Assembly: GCA_029560415.1 (NCBI GenBank)
Contig: JAKQKY010000365.1
Location: 1-64,000 of the forward strand
Origin: Bacteroidota bacterium
GTDB lineage: Bacteria > Bacteroidota > Bacteroidia > Chitinophagales > Chitinophagaceae
Length of the DNA stretch: 64,000 nt
Reading direction: 5' to 3'
In this document: positions 17,546 to 26,506 of the stretch, piece after piece
Numbering within the stretch: position 1 is the first letter of the stretch
Layout of the letters: the number at the start of each line of letters is the position of its first letter
Notes under the pieces: generated by a model
Seen by the model: only the letters and a program-made list of their open reading frames with translations
Told to the model about the DNA's origin: nothing
Database searches by the model: none
Program-made: the position numbers and the translations under genes

Positions 17546-19525
17546 ATGTCTTTTAATATTAACAAACAACTAAACGCAGAAGAACAGGAGCCGATAGCAG
17601 CCGATGCCGCTGAGGTTACTGCGACAACAAATGAACCTGTAGAAACCGCAACAGTAACAACCAAAGCACCAGAGCCGGTGATCGAAACCGCTCATGATGA
17701 TTTTGACTGGAGCCGCGACAAACGTAACGTAGCAGCTTATTCTGTAGAAGAAAAAGCCAAATACGATACGGTGTATGACAACACGTTTAAACAGATCAAC
17801 GATGGTGAAATGATACAGGCAACTGTAGAATCTCTTACCAAAACCGATGCTGTTGTAAACATTGGTTTTAAAAGCGATGGTCTTATTTCACTGAACGAAT
17901 TCAGGGACATTCCTGGTGGCGTGAAAGTGGGTGATATCATTGAAGTAATGGTGGTTGAAAAGGAAGACAGGGAAGGAAACCTGAACCTCAGCCGTAAATC
18001 GGCCCGCATCACCCGTGCATGGGAAAGAATCGTGGAAGTGAACAAAACAGGTGAGATCGTAACGGGACTGGTTACCAGCAAAACAAAAGGTGGATTGATC
18101 GTTGATGTATTCGGCATGGAAACCTTCCTGCCAGGATCACAGATCGATGTGAAACCTGTAACAGATTACGACCAGTTCGTTGGCAAGACCATGGAATTTA
18201 AAGTGGTTAAGATCAATGAAGCCATTAAGAATGCGGTTGTATCGCACAAAGCACTTTTTGAAAGTGACATTGAAGCACAACGTGCCGAGATCATTGGTAA
18301 ACTGGAAAAAGGACAGGTACTGGAAGGAACCATTAAGAACATCACTGATTTCGGAGCATTCCTGGATCTGGGCGGCTTAGATGGCTTACTGTACATTACT
18401 GATATTTCATGGGGACGTATCAACCATCCTTCAGAAGTACTGAAAATGGATCAGAAACTGAACGTGGTTGTACTGGACTTCGATGATGATAAAAAACGTA
18501 TCAGCCTTGGTCTGAAACAATTAACTCCACACCCTTGGGATACCCTTGCAGAAACCCTGAAAGAAGGTGAAATCGTAAAAGGTAAAGTGGTTAATATCGA
18601 AGATTACGGTGCATTCCTGGAAATCATGCCGGGTGTAGAAGGACTGGTTCACGTAAGTGAAATTACCTGGGCCAATACCCCGATCAATGCAAAAGAATTC
18701 TTCAAACTGGGTGATGAATACGAAGCTAAAGTGGTGACCCTGGATAAGGAAACCCGCAAAATGAGCCTTTCTATCAAACAGATGACTGAAGATCCATGGA
18801 GCACTATTGAAAATAAATTCCCTGAGAACAGCCGTCACATGGGCGTTGTTAAAAACATTACGCCTTACGGTGTATTTGTTGAACTGTCAACCGGCATTGG
18901 TGGTATGATCCACATCAGCGATCTGAGCTGGCTGAAACGTTTCAATAACCCTAATGAGTATACGAAAGTTGGCAACGAGATCGAAGTGATCATTCTCAAC
19001 ATCGATAAAGAAGGTCGTAAACTGCAGCTTGGACACAAACAAATCGAAGAAGATCCATGGAATTCACTGGAATCAACCTTCTCTGAAGGTTCAATTCACG
19101 AAGGAACCGTGGTGAAGAAAGACGATAAAGGCGCCGTGGTACAATTGCCATATGGCCTGGAAGGATACGCTCCTATGCGTCACCTGATGAAGGAAGATGA
19201 AAAAACCATCGCGGCTGATGAAATTGCCCAGTTCATGGTGATCGAATTCGACCGCAACGACAAACGCATCGTGTTAAGTCATACCCGCCTCTGGGAACAG
19301 GAAAAAGAAGAGGAAAAGCAGGTTATGATCAAAGAGAAAAAAGCCGAAGCGGAAGTAACCAAGAAAGCGGTGAAAACCATCCAGAGCAAAGTAGAAAAAG
19401 CTACCCTGGGTGACCTTGGAGTTTTGGCTGGATTGAAAGCTAAAATGGACAATGATGCAGCAGCCGGAGAAGCTTCTGCAACAGAGCCAAAAGCCGACGA
19501 ACCAACTGAACCAACAGCTGAGTAA
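17546..19525 (+). CDS. rpsA: 30S ribosomal protein S1
   Basis: A 659-residue S1 protein with six S1 RNA-binding repeats, starting near residues 85, 165, 250, 335, 420 and 505. Each shows the V-x-x-I-x-x-[FY]-G-A-F-[VL]-x-[LI] pattern, for example IKNITDFGAFLDLGGLDGLL and VVNIEDYGAFLEIMPGVEGL. An acidic Glu/Ala/Thr-rich N-terminal extension precedes them and an Ala/Glu-rich tail follows (about 600-659). S1 brings mRNA to the 30S subunit, especially where Shine-Dalgarno sequences are missing, as in this phylum. It has its own promoter and is closed by a strong terminator. Confidence 0.97.
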   Translation: MSFNINKQLNAEEQEPIAADAAEVTATTNEPVETATVTTKAPEPVIETAHDDFDWSRDKRNVAAYSVEEKAKYDTVYDNTFKQINDGEMIQATVESLTKTDAVVNIGFKSDGLISLNEFRDIPGGVKVGDIIEVMVVEKEDREGNLNLSRKSARITRAWERIVEVNKTGEIVTGLVTSKTKGGLIVDVFGMETFLPGSQIDVKPVTDYDQFVGKTMEFKVVKINEAIKNAVVSHKALFESDIEAQRAEIIGKLEKGQVLEGTIKNITDFGAFLDLGGLDGLLYITDISWGRINHPSEVLKMDQKLNVVVLDFDDDKKRISLGLKQLTPHPWDTLAETLKEGEIVKGKVVNIEDYGAFLEIMPGVEGLVHVSEITWANTPINAKEFFKLGDEYEAKVVTLDKETRKMSLSIKQMTEDPWSTIENKFPENSRHMGVVKNITPYGVFVELSTGIGGMIHISDLSWLKRFNNPNEYTKVGNEIEVIILNIDKEGRKLQLGHKQIEEDPWNSLESTFSEGSIHEGTVVKKDDKGAVVQLPYGLEGYAPMRHLMKEDEKTIAADEIAQFMVIEFDRNDKRIVLSHTRLWEQEKEEEKQVMIKEKKAEAEVTKKAVKTIQSKVEKATLGDLGVLAGLKAKMDNDAAAGEASATEPKADEPTEPTAE

Positions 19526-19545
19526 TTCAACCTTTGTTTTATACA

Positions 19546-19568
19546 ATCCCCCGGCAAAACCGGGGGAT
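19546..19568 (+). terminator. rpsA terminator
   Basis: ATCCCCCGG and CCGGGGGAT form a 9-bp GC-rich stem with loop CAAAA, followed by eight or more Ts. Confidence 0.93.
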
Positions 19569-19713
19569 TTTTTTTGCATGGCCAGGACGGTTTATTTTTA
19601 ATTTTTTTTCTTTATAAAGAATTGATATATTTGATAATCATACTGGTACCCTGTTTCACCGGGTATGGGTATCCGGGTTACCGGGTTACACACATCATAT
19701 TAAAAACAAAAAC

Positions 19714-20025
19714 ATGAAAAAATTATTACTTACATCGGTTATTCTTTTAAGCATCAGCGGAGTTGTTTCAGCTCAACAGAAAAAAGCCACTGTAAAAGCT
19801 ACCAAAACCAAGGTAAGCAATACCAGCGGAGACGTAATGGTAACCCCAAGGAATACCTCTACTACCCCTGTAATGTTAAAAGCCAACAGCAACAAGGCAA
19901 AACTGGCCCCGGTAACTACTGAAGCCGGAAAAGCCAAAATGAGTACAACACAGAAACTGGAAGTGATTAAATCGGAAGAAAATATGAACAAAGCCAGTAG
20001 TGCAAAGAAGAAAGTTAAGAGCTAA
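19714..20025 (+). CDS. Small Lys/Thr-rich exported protein, unknown function
   Basis: A 103-residue protein beginning with a clear Sec signal peptide (MKKLLLTSVILLSISGVVSA, cleavage before QQKK). The mature part is strongly basic and of low complexity, rich in Lys, Thr, Ser and Ala (KATVKATKTKVSN...SSAKKKVKS), and probably unstructured. No family recognised. A TATATTTG element at 19626-19633 may be its promoter. The leader between contains three tandem CCGGGTT/A words (19658-19687). A hairpin terminator follows. Confidence 0.7.
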   Translation: MKKLLLTSVILLSISGVVSAQQKKATVKATKTKVSNTSGDVMVTPRNTSTTPVMLKANSNKAKLAPVTTEAGKAKMSTTQKLEVIKSEENMNKASSAKKKVKS

Positions 20026-20065
20026 TTTATACTGCCCGGTGAATCAACCGGCATGATCTGATAAT

Positions 20066-20097
20066 AAAAATCCCCCGGAAAATTCCAGGGGATTTTT
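20066..20097. terminator. Bidirectional terminator
   Basis: AAAAATCCCC at 20066-20075 pairs with GGGGATTTTT at 20088-20097, with A-run before and T-run after, so it works in both directions for the convergent genes on either side. Confidence 0.85.
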
Positions 20098-20117
20098 ATT
20101 TATTTCAAAAAAGTTCT

Positions 20118-20522
20118 TTAATCAAAAGATTCATCATTCAGGTAAACCTTCGTCATATCATAAAAATGATTCTGCAGGTTGTGCACGCTGATGGGATGTA
20201 AAATATGCCGTCTTTCATCGCGATACCAGATCTCCATATGGGAGAAATCTCCTTCCCTTTCCAGCATGATCCTGAAAGCACCTTTCATGTATTTTACCGT
20301 TCCATCATCATTTTTTTGTTTATGGAACTTAAAATTATTCAAGGCCTCTTCGCCTAACGGTATGGCACTGATCTGGTTCATTTCATACCAGAATTCCTGG
20401 CCCGTATCCACGCAAACCTGCTTTTCATCGCCATTGAGATTGGTGATCTCTCCTGATTTTTGATCACCATCGTTATCGGCAATCACATAGTCGCCGATTT
20501 TCAGTTCCTGAAATTTTATCAT
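20118..20522 (-). CDS. Hypothetical protein with N-terminal SH3/KOW-like segment
   Basis: A 134-residue acidic cytoplasmic protein without signal peptide or membrane segment. The first part (FQELKIGDYVIADNDGDQKS, then GEITNLNGDEKQVCVDTGQE) reads like a small beta-barrel of the KOW/SH3 kind. The rest (FKFHKQKNDDGTVKYMKGAF, then HMEIWYRDERRHILHPISVH and LQNHFYDMTK) looks like a conserved domain found in Bacteroidota proteins of unknown role. No function can be assigned. It has its own spacing from the hmgA gene upstream on the same strand (116 bases). Confidence 0.7.
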   Translation of the reverse strand: MIKFQELKIGDYVIADNDGDQKSGEITNLNGDEKQVCVDTGQEFWYEMNQISAIPLGEEALNNFKFHKQKNDDGTVKYMKGAFRIMLEREGDFSHMEIWYRDERRHILHPISVHNLQNHFYDMTKVYLNDESFD

Positions 20523-20638
20523 AGCTGCTATATTTTATTGTTATAGCAATTTAAACAAATAAATCAAAAATTCCCCGGGTTCTTTAAAGATGTGACTAAC
20601 ATCATTAAATGACCAGCCCCTATCCCTTGCAGTAACCT

Positions 20639-21796
20639 TTATTCGGCCCAGCTCATCACATAGCCTTCATTCTCTATTTCCAGTGCTGCCTTTGTAAGCT
20701 GCAGCGGCCTGAATGTATCTACCATCACGGCCAGTTCCTTTGTTTCCCTGGCTCCTATGCTTTTTTCCACGGCACCGGGATGTGGCCCATGAGGAATGCC
20801 GGCAGGATGCAGGGTGATCATGCCCCTGGTCACGTGTTTGCGGCTCATAAAATCGCCGTCTACATAATACAACAGCTCATCACTGTCGATATTGCTATGG
20901 TTATAAGGAGCCGGGATGGCATCGGGATGATAATCATACAGCCTTGGCACAAAAGAACAAACCACGAAGGCATCTGTTTCAAAGGTCTGGTGAACAGGTG
21001 GCGGCTGATGAACCCTGCCTGTAATAGGCTCAAAATCGTGTATGCTGAAAATATAGGGATAGCAACATCCATCCCAACCGATCACATCAAATGGATGTGT
21101 GCCATAATGTATGCCGTAAAGCTGACCTTTCTTTTTTGTTTTGATGATGAAGTCTCCTTTTTCATCATTGGTCTGCAGGTTTTCGGGCACCCGGATATCC
21201 CTTTCACAAAATGGCGAATGTTCCATCAGTTGTCCGTACTTACTCATGTAACGTTTAGGATAACGGATAGGGTGAAACGATTCTACAATGAACAGCCTGT
21301 TCTTTTCATCATTGAAATGTATTTGGTAAATGGTACCTCTCGGTAACACGATATAATCGCCATAACTGAATGGAAGTTCACCATAACAGGTTTTTACTGT
21401 TCCGCTACCTTCATGTACAAAGATCATTTCATCGGCATCGGCATTTTTATAAAAATAATCTGTCATGCTTTTGCGGGGCGAAGCCAATACAATATGGCAA
21501 TCTGAGTTCACAAGAACGGCTTTCCTGCTTTGCAGGTAATCATCCTCCGGTTTAATGTTAAAACCTTCAAAGCTCCGGTGCTTCAACATTTTCTCTTCGG
21601 CGATCACGGGCGACACATCAACCGGTTCGTCGCATTTAACTATCAGCGTGGGTGCGTGAGTGTGATACAGTATGGAATAATCGTTCGAAAAACCTTCGGT
21701 AGAAAAAAGCTGTTCGGCATACAGGCTGCCATCTGGTTTACGGAATTGAGTATGTCGTTTATGGGGAATGGTTCCCGCTTTATGATAATGAGCCAT
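20639..21796 (-). CDS. hmgA: Homogentisate 1,2-dioxygenase
   Basis: A 385-residue cupin-fold dioxygenase that opens the ring of homogentisate in tyrosine and phenylalanine breakdown, using Fe(II). Seen: the FEGFNIKPEDDYLQSRKAVL region, the segment IDSDELLYYVDGDFMSRKHV with conserved Asp-Glu, and PAGIPHGPHPGAVEKSIGAR near residues 332-351, which holds the His/Glu iron ligands of the family. FVVCSFVPRLYDYHPDAIPA is also characteristic. Other steps of the pathway (hydroxyphenylpyruvate dioxygenase, fumarylacetoacetase) are not in the window. No partner gene adjoins it. Confidence 0.88.
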   Translation of the reverse strand: MAHYHKAGTIPHKRHTQFRKPDGSLYAEQLFSTEGFSNDYSILYHTHAPTLIVKCDEPVDVSPVIAEEKMLKHRSFEGFNIKPEDDYLQSRKAVLVNSDCHIVLASPRKSMTDYFYKNADADEMIFVHEGSGTVKTCYGELPFSYGDYIVLPRGTIYQIHFNDEKNRLFIVESFHPIRYPKRYMSKYGQLMEHSPFCERDIRVPENLQTNDEKGDFIIKTKKKGQLYGIHYGTHPFDVIGWDGCCYPYIFSIHDFEPITGRVHQPPPVHQTFETDAFVVCSFVPRLYDYHPDAIPAPYNHSNIDSDELLYYVDGDFMSRKHVTRGMITLHPAGIPHGPHPGAVEKSIGARETKELAVMVDTFRPLQLTKAALEIENEGYVMSWAE

Positions 21797-22040
21797 TTGG
21801 AGGATGTTATGGGTGAAGAATACTTAATTTTCAATTAACAATTATTAATTAAAAATTAATAGCTTTTGCACAAAGAAAGCACCAGGAAATAATATTTCCA
21901 GTTGCGCTTATCGATGTGATAAATAAAATTCCTGTAGTGTGGCATATCGTAATCTTTCAATACCCGTTTACAGGGCTCACCAAATTTACAGGTTAAAATG
22001 GAATCGGGAAGCTGTAATTTTATACATTAACAAAAACAGC

Positions 22041-22547
22041 ATGACCAGGATCGGACTTATTTCAGACACCCATGGATATCTAGATGAATCGGTATTTGAT
22101 CATTTCAGCAATTGCGATGAGGTATGGCATGCCGGTGACTTTGGAAACATAGAAATTGCTGAAAATCTTCAGAAAGGTTTCCTTCCGCGTAACGTAGTTA
22201 TGAGAGGTGTATATGGGAATATCGACGGGAAAGATATAAGAGCCGTATACCCCGAGAAAAATCATTTTAAATGCGAGGAGGTCAATGTTTTCATGCAGCA
22301 TATTGGTGGCTATCCTGGCAGATACGCACCAGGCGTAAAAAAAGAAATACAATCCAGTGGAGCCGGACTATTCATCAGCGGCCATTCACATATCCTGAAA
22401 GTGATGTTTGATCCAACATTGCAATGCCTGCACATGAACCCGGGAGCAGCCGGAAAACAAGGCTGGCATACGATGAGAACCCTGATCCGTTTCGTGATTG
22501 ATGGAAAAGATATAAGAGCTTGTGAAGTGATTGAACTTGGAAGGTGA
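22041..22547 (+). CDS. YfcE-like metallophosphoesterase
   Basis: A 168-residue phosphodiesterase of the MJ0936/YfcE family. Seen: SDTHGYLD (D-x-H metal ligands), HAGDFGN, GNID (GN-x-D), and SGHSH near residue 115, with HMNPGAAG towards the C-terminus. The ATG at 22041 begins MTRIGLISDTHG, the normal family start; the frame is open upstream, but the extra 34 residues have no family counterpart. TAATTTTA at 22014-22021 is a plausible -7 element. Substrate in vivo is unknown; the family cleaves model phosphodiesters and some 2',3'-cyclic nucleotides. Confidence 0.85.
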   Translation: MTRIGLISDTHGYLDESVFDHFSNCDEVWHAGDFGNIEIAENLQKGFLPRNVVMRGVYGNIDGKDIRAVYPEKNHFKCEEVNVFMQHIGGYPGRYAPGVKKEIQSSGAGLFISGHSHILKVMFDPTLQCLHMNPGAAGKQGWHTMRTLIRFVIDGKDIRACEVIELGR

Positions 22548-22551
22548 TTAC

Positions 22552-22793
22552 TAATTAAAAATTAATAATTAGTAATTAATAATTAAAGCCTTGTAATAAC
22601 CAGATAATTTCAAATACGAATTTACTACAAGCCATTTTTAATTGTCTGTTGACTTTTTAAACAGACAAAAGAATTGTGATACCGATTACAATAATTTAAA
22701 CTAACCCCAAATCATCATCGTGGGAAACGAAGAAATCTTTGTGTTTGGGTAAATATCATTAGCGAGAAAGATTGCTTCGTGCCTCGCAATGAC
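22552..22793. repeat. Dispersed inverted-repeat element, copy 2
   Basis: Same architecture as the element at 8675-8831: AT-rich TTAATTA block, then AAGCCTTGTAATAACCAGAT, a spacer, and an inverted repeat (left arm about 22716-22738, diverged; right arm 22769-22790, nearly identical to copy 1). The spacer is about 80 bases longer and holds its own 9-bp hairpin, TTGTCTGTT at 22642-22650 against AACAGACAA at 22660-22668. More TTAATTA repeats follow up to 22837. Confidence 0.7.
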
Positions 22794-22836
22794 GCAAGTA
22801 CGCGTTAATTATTAATTTTTAATTCCTAATTATTAA

Positions 22837-23940
22837 TTACTTCACCCAGTCTGCAATAAAAATATTCGTATCCCTTGTCCCGCCATTGTTACGATTGCTG
22901 CAGAATACAAACTTTTTACCATCGGGGCTGAACATGGGGAATGCATCAAATCCTTTGTCGCGGGAAATTTTTGTGATGTTGCCACCATCCTTATCGGCCA
23001 GGTACATATTAAAAGGAAATCCTCTTTTATATTCGTGGTTGCTGCAGAAAATAAAATGTTCACCATCTGGTGTAAAATTAGGCGCCCAGTTGGCCTGTTC
23101 GAGGTTGGTTACCTGGTGAGCATCTGATCCATTGGCATTGGCAATCCAAACTTCCATGTGTGTTGGTGCAACAAGGTTTTCGGCCAGCAGGCTTTTATAT
23201 TCTTTGATCTCGTCTTCTGTTTTAGGCCGGGAAGCACGCCAGATGATCTTGCTGCCATCAGGACTAAACCATGCTCCCCCATCATAGCCAAGCAAATTGG
23301 TGATTCTTTTTATATGCTTTCCGTTCATGTCCATAGTATACAGGTCCAGGTCACCGTCACGCATAGACGTAAATAATATTTTATCTCCTTTTGGAGAAAT
23401 GGTAGCTTCGGCATCATAGCCTTTGGTATCGGTGAGTCGTTTTACAATATTTCCATTGGTATCGGCTTTAAAAATGTCGAAATCTTCGTACACAGCCCAG
23501 ATGTATTTATTGCCATATTTTTTACGATCGGGTACCGGCGGGCAATCTTTGTTACCTAGGTGAGTGGAGCCATACAGGATGTGTTTTCCATCAGGAAAAA
23601 AATAGGCACAGGTAGTGCGGCCGGTTCCGGTACTTACCAGTTTGGGTGCAAATACATCCCCTGCTTTTTCGGGAATCTTTCCCATCCATATCTGGTCGCA
23701 TTGAATCCCTTCTTTTGGGTTAGACTTCTGGTATATAAGATATTTGCCATCGAAACTAAAATATGCTTCGGCATTATCACCTCCAAACGTGAGCTGTTGT
23801 ACATTGTTGAAATGCGTTTCTCCAGGGAAATGGATCGTATCACTTGCAGGCACGGAGCCTTTAGTAACGATGGAGCGAATGCCGGAAGAGAGTGCAATGA
23901 CCAATACCGTGGCCGTAATAAAAGAAAAGATATTTTTCAT
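22837..23940 (-). CDS. TolB-like beta-propeller protein, exported
   Basis: A 367-residue protein with an N-terminal hydrophobic segment (3-20) that serves as signal peptide or anchor, then about six PD40/WD40-like blades. The blade motif, F-S-[PF]-D-G-K-x-[IL]-[IV]-[YF], recurs as FSFDGKYLIY, FFPDGKHILY, ISPKGDKILF, FSPDGSKIIW, FTPDGEHFIF and FSPDGKKFVF. The fold is that of TolB and oligopeptidase N-terminal propellers; no peptidase domain follows. Probable role: a periplasmic interaction or binding module. The -7 element TACCTTTG precedes it on the minus strand. Its stop codon abuts the AT-rich repeat region. Confidence 0.82.
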   Translation of the reverse strand: MKNIFSFITATVLVIALSSGIRSIVTKGSVPASDTIHFPGETHFNNVQQLTFGGDNAEAYFSFDGKYLIYQKSNPKEGIQCDQIWMGKIPEKAGDVFAPKLVSTGTGRTTCAYFFPDGKHILYGSTHLGNKDCPPVPDRKKYGNKYIWAVYEDFDIFKADTNGNIVKRLTDTKGYDAEATISPKGDKILFTSMRDGDLDLYTMDMNGKHIKRITNLLGYDGGAWFSPDGSKIIWRASRPKTEDEIKEYKSLLAENLVAPTHMEVWIANANGSDAHQVTNLEQANWAPNFTPDGEHFIFCSNHEYKRGFPFNMYLADKDGGNITKISRDKGFDAFPMFSPDGKKFVFCSNRNNGGTRDTNIFIADWVK

Positions 23941-23960
23941 GTTTTTTTACTTATGCCCCG

Positions 23961-23968
23961 CAAAGGTA
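23961..23968 (-). promoter_or_regulatory. -7 element of the beta-propeller gene
   Basis: CAAAGGTA on the plus strand reads TACCTTTG on the minus strand, a perfect TAnnTTTG. A TTG lies 16 bases upstream of it (23985-23987). The leader would be about 17 bases. Confidence 0.6.
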
Positions 23969-24025
23969 CATTTCCTAATCGTTGCAATTGTCAAAATATT
24001 GTCAGCAACCAAAGCGGTTAAACAG

Positions 24026-24033
24026 TAATTTTG
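24026..24033 (+). promoter_or_regulatory. -7 element of the TPR lipoprotein gene
   Basis: TAATTTTG matches TAnnTTTG. Start of transcription would be near 24039 and the ATG lies at 24051, which supports that ATG as the start. Divergent from the promoter at 23961-23968. Confidence 0.6.
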
Positions 24034-24050
24034 TTCCAGAAAGATCATTC

Positions 24051-24845
24051 ATGTGCAAAAAAATATTCATTGTTTTAATCGTTTTTATTGCTGCCTGTAA
24101 TAACCAGCCGAAAGAAAATCCGGCAGCAGAAACGGAAAGTGTTTCAGAAGAACAGAAGCTGAAAAATGCCGTACAGCAGTTTCCTGATTCGATGTTGTTG
24201 AAAGAAACCCTGGTGCAGTATTATCGTGAACACGGGAATTACGACCAGGCATTGCTTGAAGTGAACCGGGCCATTGAAACAGACAGTGTAAATCCACGCT
24301 TTTGGGATATGAAAGCCATCCTTCATTTTGAAGACGGCGATACCTTACAGTCGATTAAGTCTTTTGAGTCGGCCATCCATGTTTTCCCAAACCCGGAATA
24401 CATGATCTCGTTGGGTACACTATATGCCCAGACAAAAAACAAAAAAGCACTGTCCATTTCGGATACCCTTCTACGGTATTATAAAAATGATGCGGAAAAA
24501 GAAGCGCTGTTCATTAAAGGACTTTACTACACCTACATCAATGAAAAAATGAGATCCATTGATTATTTCAACAAATGTATTTCAATCAGCTTCACCTTTA
24601 TGGATGCATACCGGGAAAAGGCAATTGCATTATACGACATGGGGAAATATCCGGAGGCTTTGAACGTACTTGATAAAGCCATTACTTTGCAGAACCGTTT
24701 CGAAGAGGGATATTATTACCGGGGTATGTGCCTGGAAAAATTAAAGCAGGTACCCGAAGCAGTAGAATCTTATCAATTGGCGCTTCAGTACGATCCGGAA
24801 TATACCGAAGCAAGGGATGCATTGGCCAGGCTTGGGTTTAAATAA
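24051..24845 (+). CDS. TPR-repeat lipoprotein
   Basis: A 264-residue protein. The chosen ATG at 24051 gives a lipoprotein signal (MCKKIFIVLIVFIAAC, lipidated Cys16); the upstream in-frame extension would hide it and lies before the promoter. The mature protein is made of about six tetratricopeptide repeats, the clearest at the C-terminus (YPEALNVLDKAITLQNRFEE, then VPEAVESYQLALQYDPEYTE). TPRs bind other proteins, so a scaffold role in the cell envelope is inferred. rpe follows after 49 bases on the same strand and may share its transcript. Confidence 0.85.
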   Translation: MCKKIFIVLIVFIAACNNQPKENPAAETESVSEEQKLKNAVQQFPDSMLLKETLVQYYREHGNYDQALLEVNRAIETDSVNPRFWDMKAILHFEDGDTLQSIKSFESAIHVFPNPEYMISLGTLYAQTKNKKALSISDTLLRYYKNDAEKEALFIKGLYYTYINEKMRSIDYFNKCISISFTFMDAYREKAIALYDMGKYPEALNVLDKAITLQNRFEEGYYYRGMCLEKLKQVPEAVESYQLALQYDPEYTEARDALARLGFK

Positions 24846-24894
24846 ACACATCACTAAAAACAACAAATTAAAAAACCATAAATATTTCCATATC

Positions 24895-25542
24895 ATGCCC
24901 ATCATTGCTCCTTCCCTTTTATCTGCCAACTTCCTTGATCTTAAAACAGATTGTGACATGCTGAATAACAGCCGTGCAGATTGGTTTCACCTGGATGTGA
25001 TGGATGGCAGGTTTGTACCGAATATCAGTTTTGGGCCTATGATCGTTGAATTCTTCCGAAAGAGCACTTCGAAATATTGTGATGTACACCTGATGATAGA
25101 AGAACCCGAAAAATTTGCCGAAGCCTTTAAGAAAGCTGGTGCCGATAACCTCACAATACACATGGAAGCTTGCCGTCACCTGCACCGGAATATTCAGCAG
25201 ATAAAAAGCCTTGGTATGCACGTTGGCGTAGCGTTGAACCCACACACGCCGGTAGACCTGTTGAAAGACATTTTGCAGGATATAGACCTGGTATGTTTGA
25301 TGAGTGTAAATCCAGGTTTTGGCGGACAATCTTTTATACCTCATACCATTTACAAGATCAAGCAACTGAAGGAAATGATCAACGAACAATTGCTGAATGT
25401 AAAGATCGAAATCGACGGAGGCGTTACACTTGAAAATGCGAAATCGATCATGGATGCAGGCGCTGATGTTCTGGTTGCGGGCAATACGGTATTTAAATCG
25501 GCCGATCCTGTTGCAACGATCGAGGCATTGAAAAATATTTAA
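24895..25542 (+). CDS. rpe: Ribulose-phosphate 3-epimerase
   Basis: A 215-residue TIM-barrel enzyme that interconverts ribulose-5-phosphate and xylulose-5-phosphate in the pentose phosphate pathway. Seen: APSLLSANF at 5-13, FHLDVMDGRFVPN at 31-43 (metal ligands His32 and Asp34), VHLMIEEPE, the phosphate-binding SVNPGFGGQSF loop and EIDGGVTLENA. The ATG at 24895 gives the standard MPIIAPSLLSAN start. Its last four bases overlap the stop of the convergent lipoprotein gene. Confidence 0.95.
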   Translation: MPIIAPSLLSANFLDLKTDCDMLNNSRADWFHLDVMDGRFVPNISFGPMIVEFFRKSTSKYCDVHLMIEEPEKFAEAFKKAGADNLTIHMEACRHLHRNIQQIKSLGMHVGVALNPHTPVDLLKDILQDIDLVCLMSVNPGFGGQSFIPHTIYKIKQLKEMINEQLLNVKIEIDGGVTLENAKSIMDAGADVLVAGNTVFKSADPVATIEALKNI

Positions 25543-26423
25543 AGCGAATCGAGTTTCTGTTCCATCTGTCGAAGGACGTATACATTTTGTTTCAGCCAGT
25601 TTTTTTCTCCTTTAGGCCATTGATATTTTTTGGCAAGCAAATCATCTGCTAACCGGTAAGCCTGCATGGCTTGTTCGCGGTTATAAAAACAATCGATCCA
25701 TTTTTGTTCCAGTTCCTCTTTCTTTTGCAGGTAAATGCCACCGGCATACCACCTGAAACAGGAGGGCAATCCGGTAAATGTGACCGTTTCGGTAATTGCC
25801 TTGATTTCCCTGTCGTAAAACAAAATAAAAAATTGAATACACCCTTTTAAGCGGTCCTTCACCTGTTTGCTGTTCTCGGGTTGATTTGGTTTCATACGCC
25901 ATTTAAGATTATCAACATAAAACGGGTCTTTAGAAAGATCAATATACCGGTAAGCCTCAGACGAAAGGTCGATCTTTTTATTATCTGCATCCCGGCTGTT
26001 GACCAGGATCATTTCATAAGGCATGAGATAGGCCAGGTTAAAAACTTCTGATTCGCCCCGGTTTGGTTTGAAGGTTAACCGTACTGGTTTAGAATTTTCA
26101 TTTAACGACCAGCTACCAGCCTGCATACTACCCCTTGGATTTTTTATGGCACTGCCATCTTTAAAAAAACTATAGCCCCGGTAAACCATTTCAAAACCGG
26201 CCGAGGGCTTTGTGAGCCTTACTTCTTCTGCATCTTCCTTATAATCCCAGTTCTGGCAAATGATATCTTTCATCTTCCCCGATTCGTTCAGGTTTTCAAG
26301 ACCCATGGCGCTAAAATTGTTTGCTTTGGATGTTTTTTCCTTACCAGGTTTATTTTCTTTTTTGGCTTTGCAGGCGGGAAACAACAAGGCACTTAAAAGA
26401 AGGATGTACAGCGTAGTTTTCAA
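25539..26423 (-). CDS. Lipoprotein of unknown function
   Basis: With the TTG at 26423 as start the protein has 294 residues and a good lipoprotein signal (LKTTLYILLLSALLFPAC, Cys18). A longer frame back to 26525 would bury the signal under 34 residues and overlap the divergent receptor start, so the TTG is preferred. The mature part starts with a Lys-rich linker (KAKKENKPGKEKTSK). It then has a beta-rich region reading like a stress- or lipocalin-type domain (QNWDYKEDAEEVR, PRGSMQAGSWSLNENSKPVR) and a helical C-terminus. I do not recognise a named family. It ends on the rpe stop codon (4-base convergent overlap). Confidence 0.65.
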   Translation of the reverse strand: MKTTLYILLLSALLFPACKAKKENKPGKEKTSKANNFSAMGLENLNESGKMKDIICQNWDYKEDAEEVRLTKPSAGFEMVYRGYSFFKDGSAIKNPRGSMQAGSWSLNENSKPVRLTFKPNRGESEVFNLAYLMPYEMILVNSRDADNKKIDLSSEAYRYIDLSKDPFYVDNLKWRMKPNQPENSKQVKDRLKGCIQFFILFYDREIKAITETVTFTGLPSCFRWYAGGIYLQKKEELEQKWIDCFYNREQAMQAYRLADDLLAKKYQWPKGEKNWLKQNVYVLRQMEQKLDSL

Positions 26424-26506
26424 AGTTGATATTTGTTTTAAAAATAAAGGATTTGACAAAATAAAGGGAAATGCCGGCAAAGCATAAAAATATTTATCTT
26501 CATGAC

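Noticed and set aside
20780-21346. Plus-strand frame of 188 codons
   Set aside because: Antisense shadow of hmgA, which has full family motifs.
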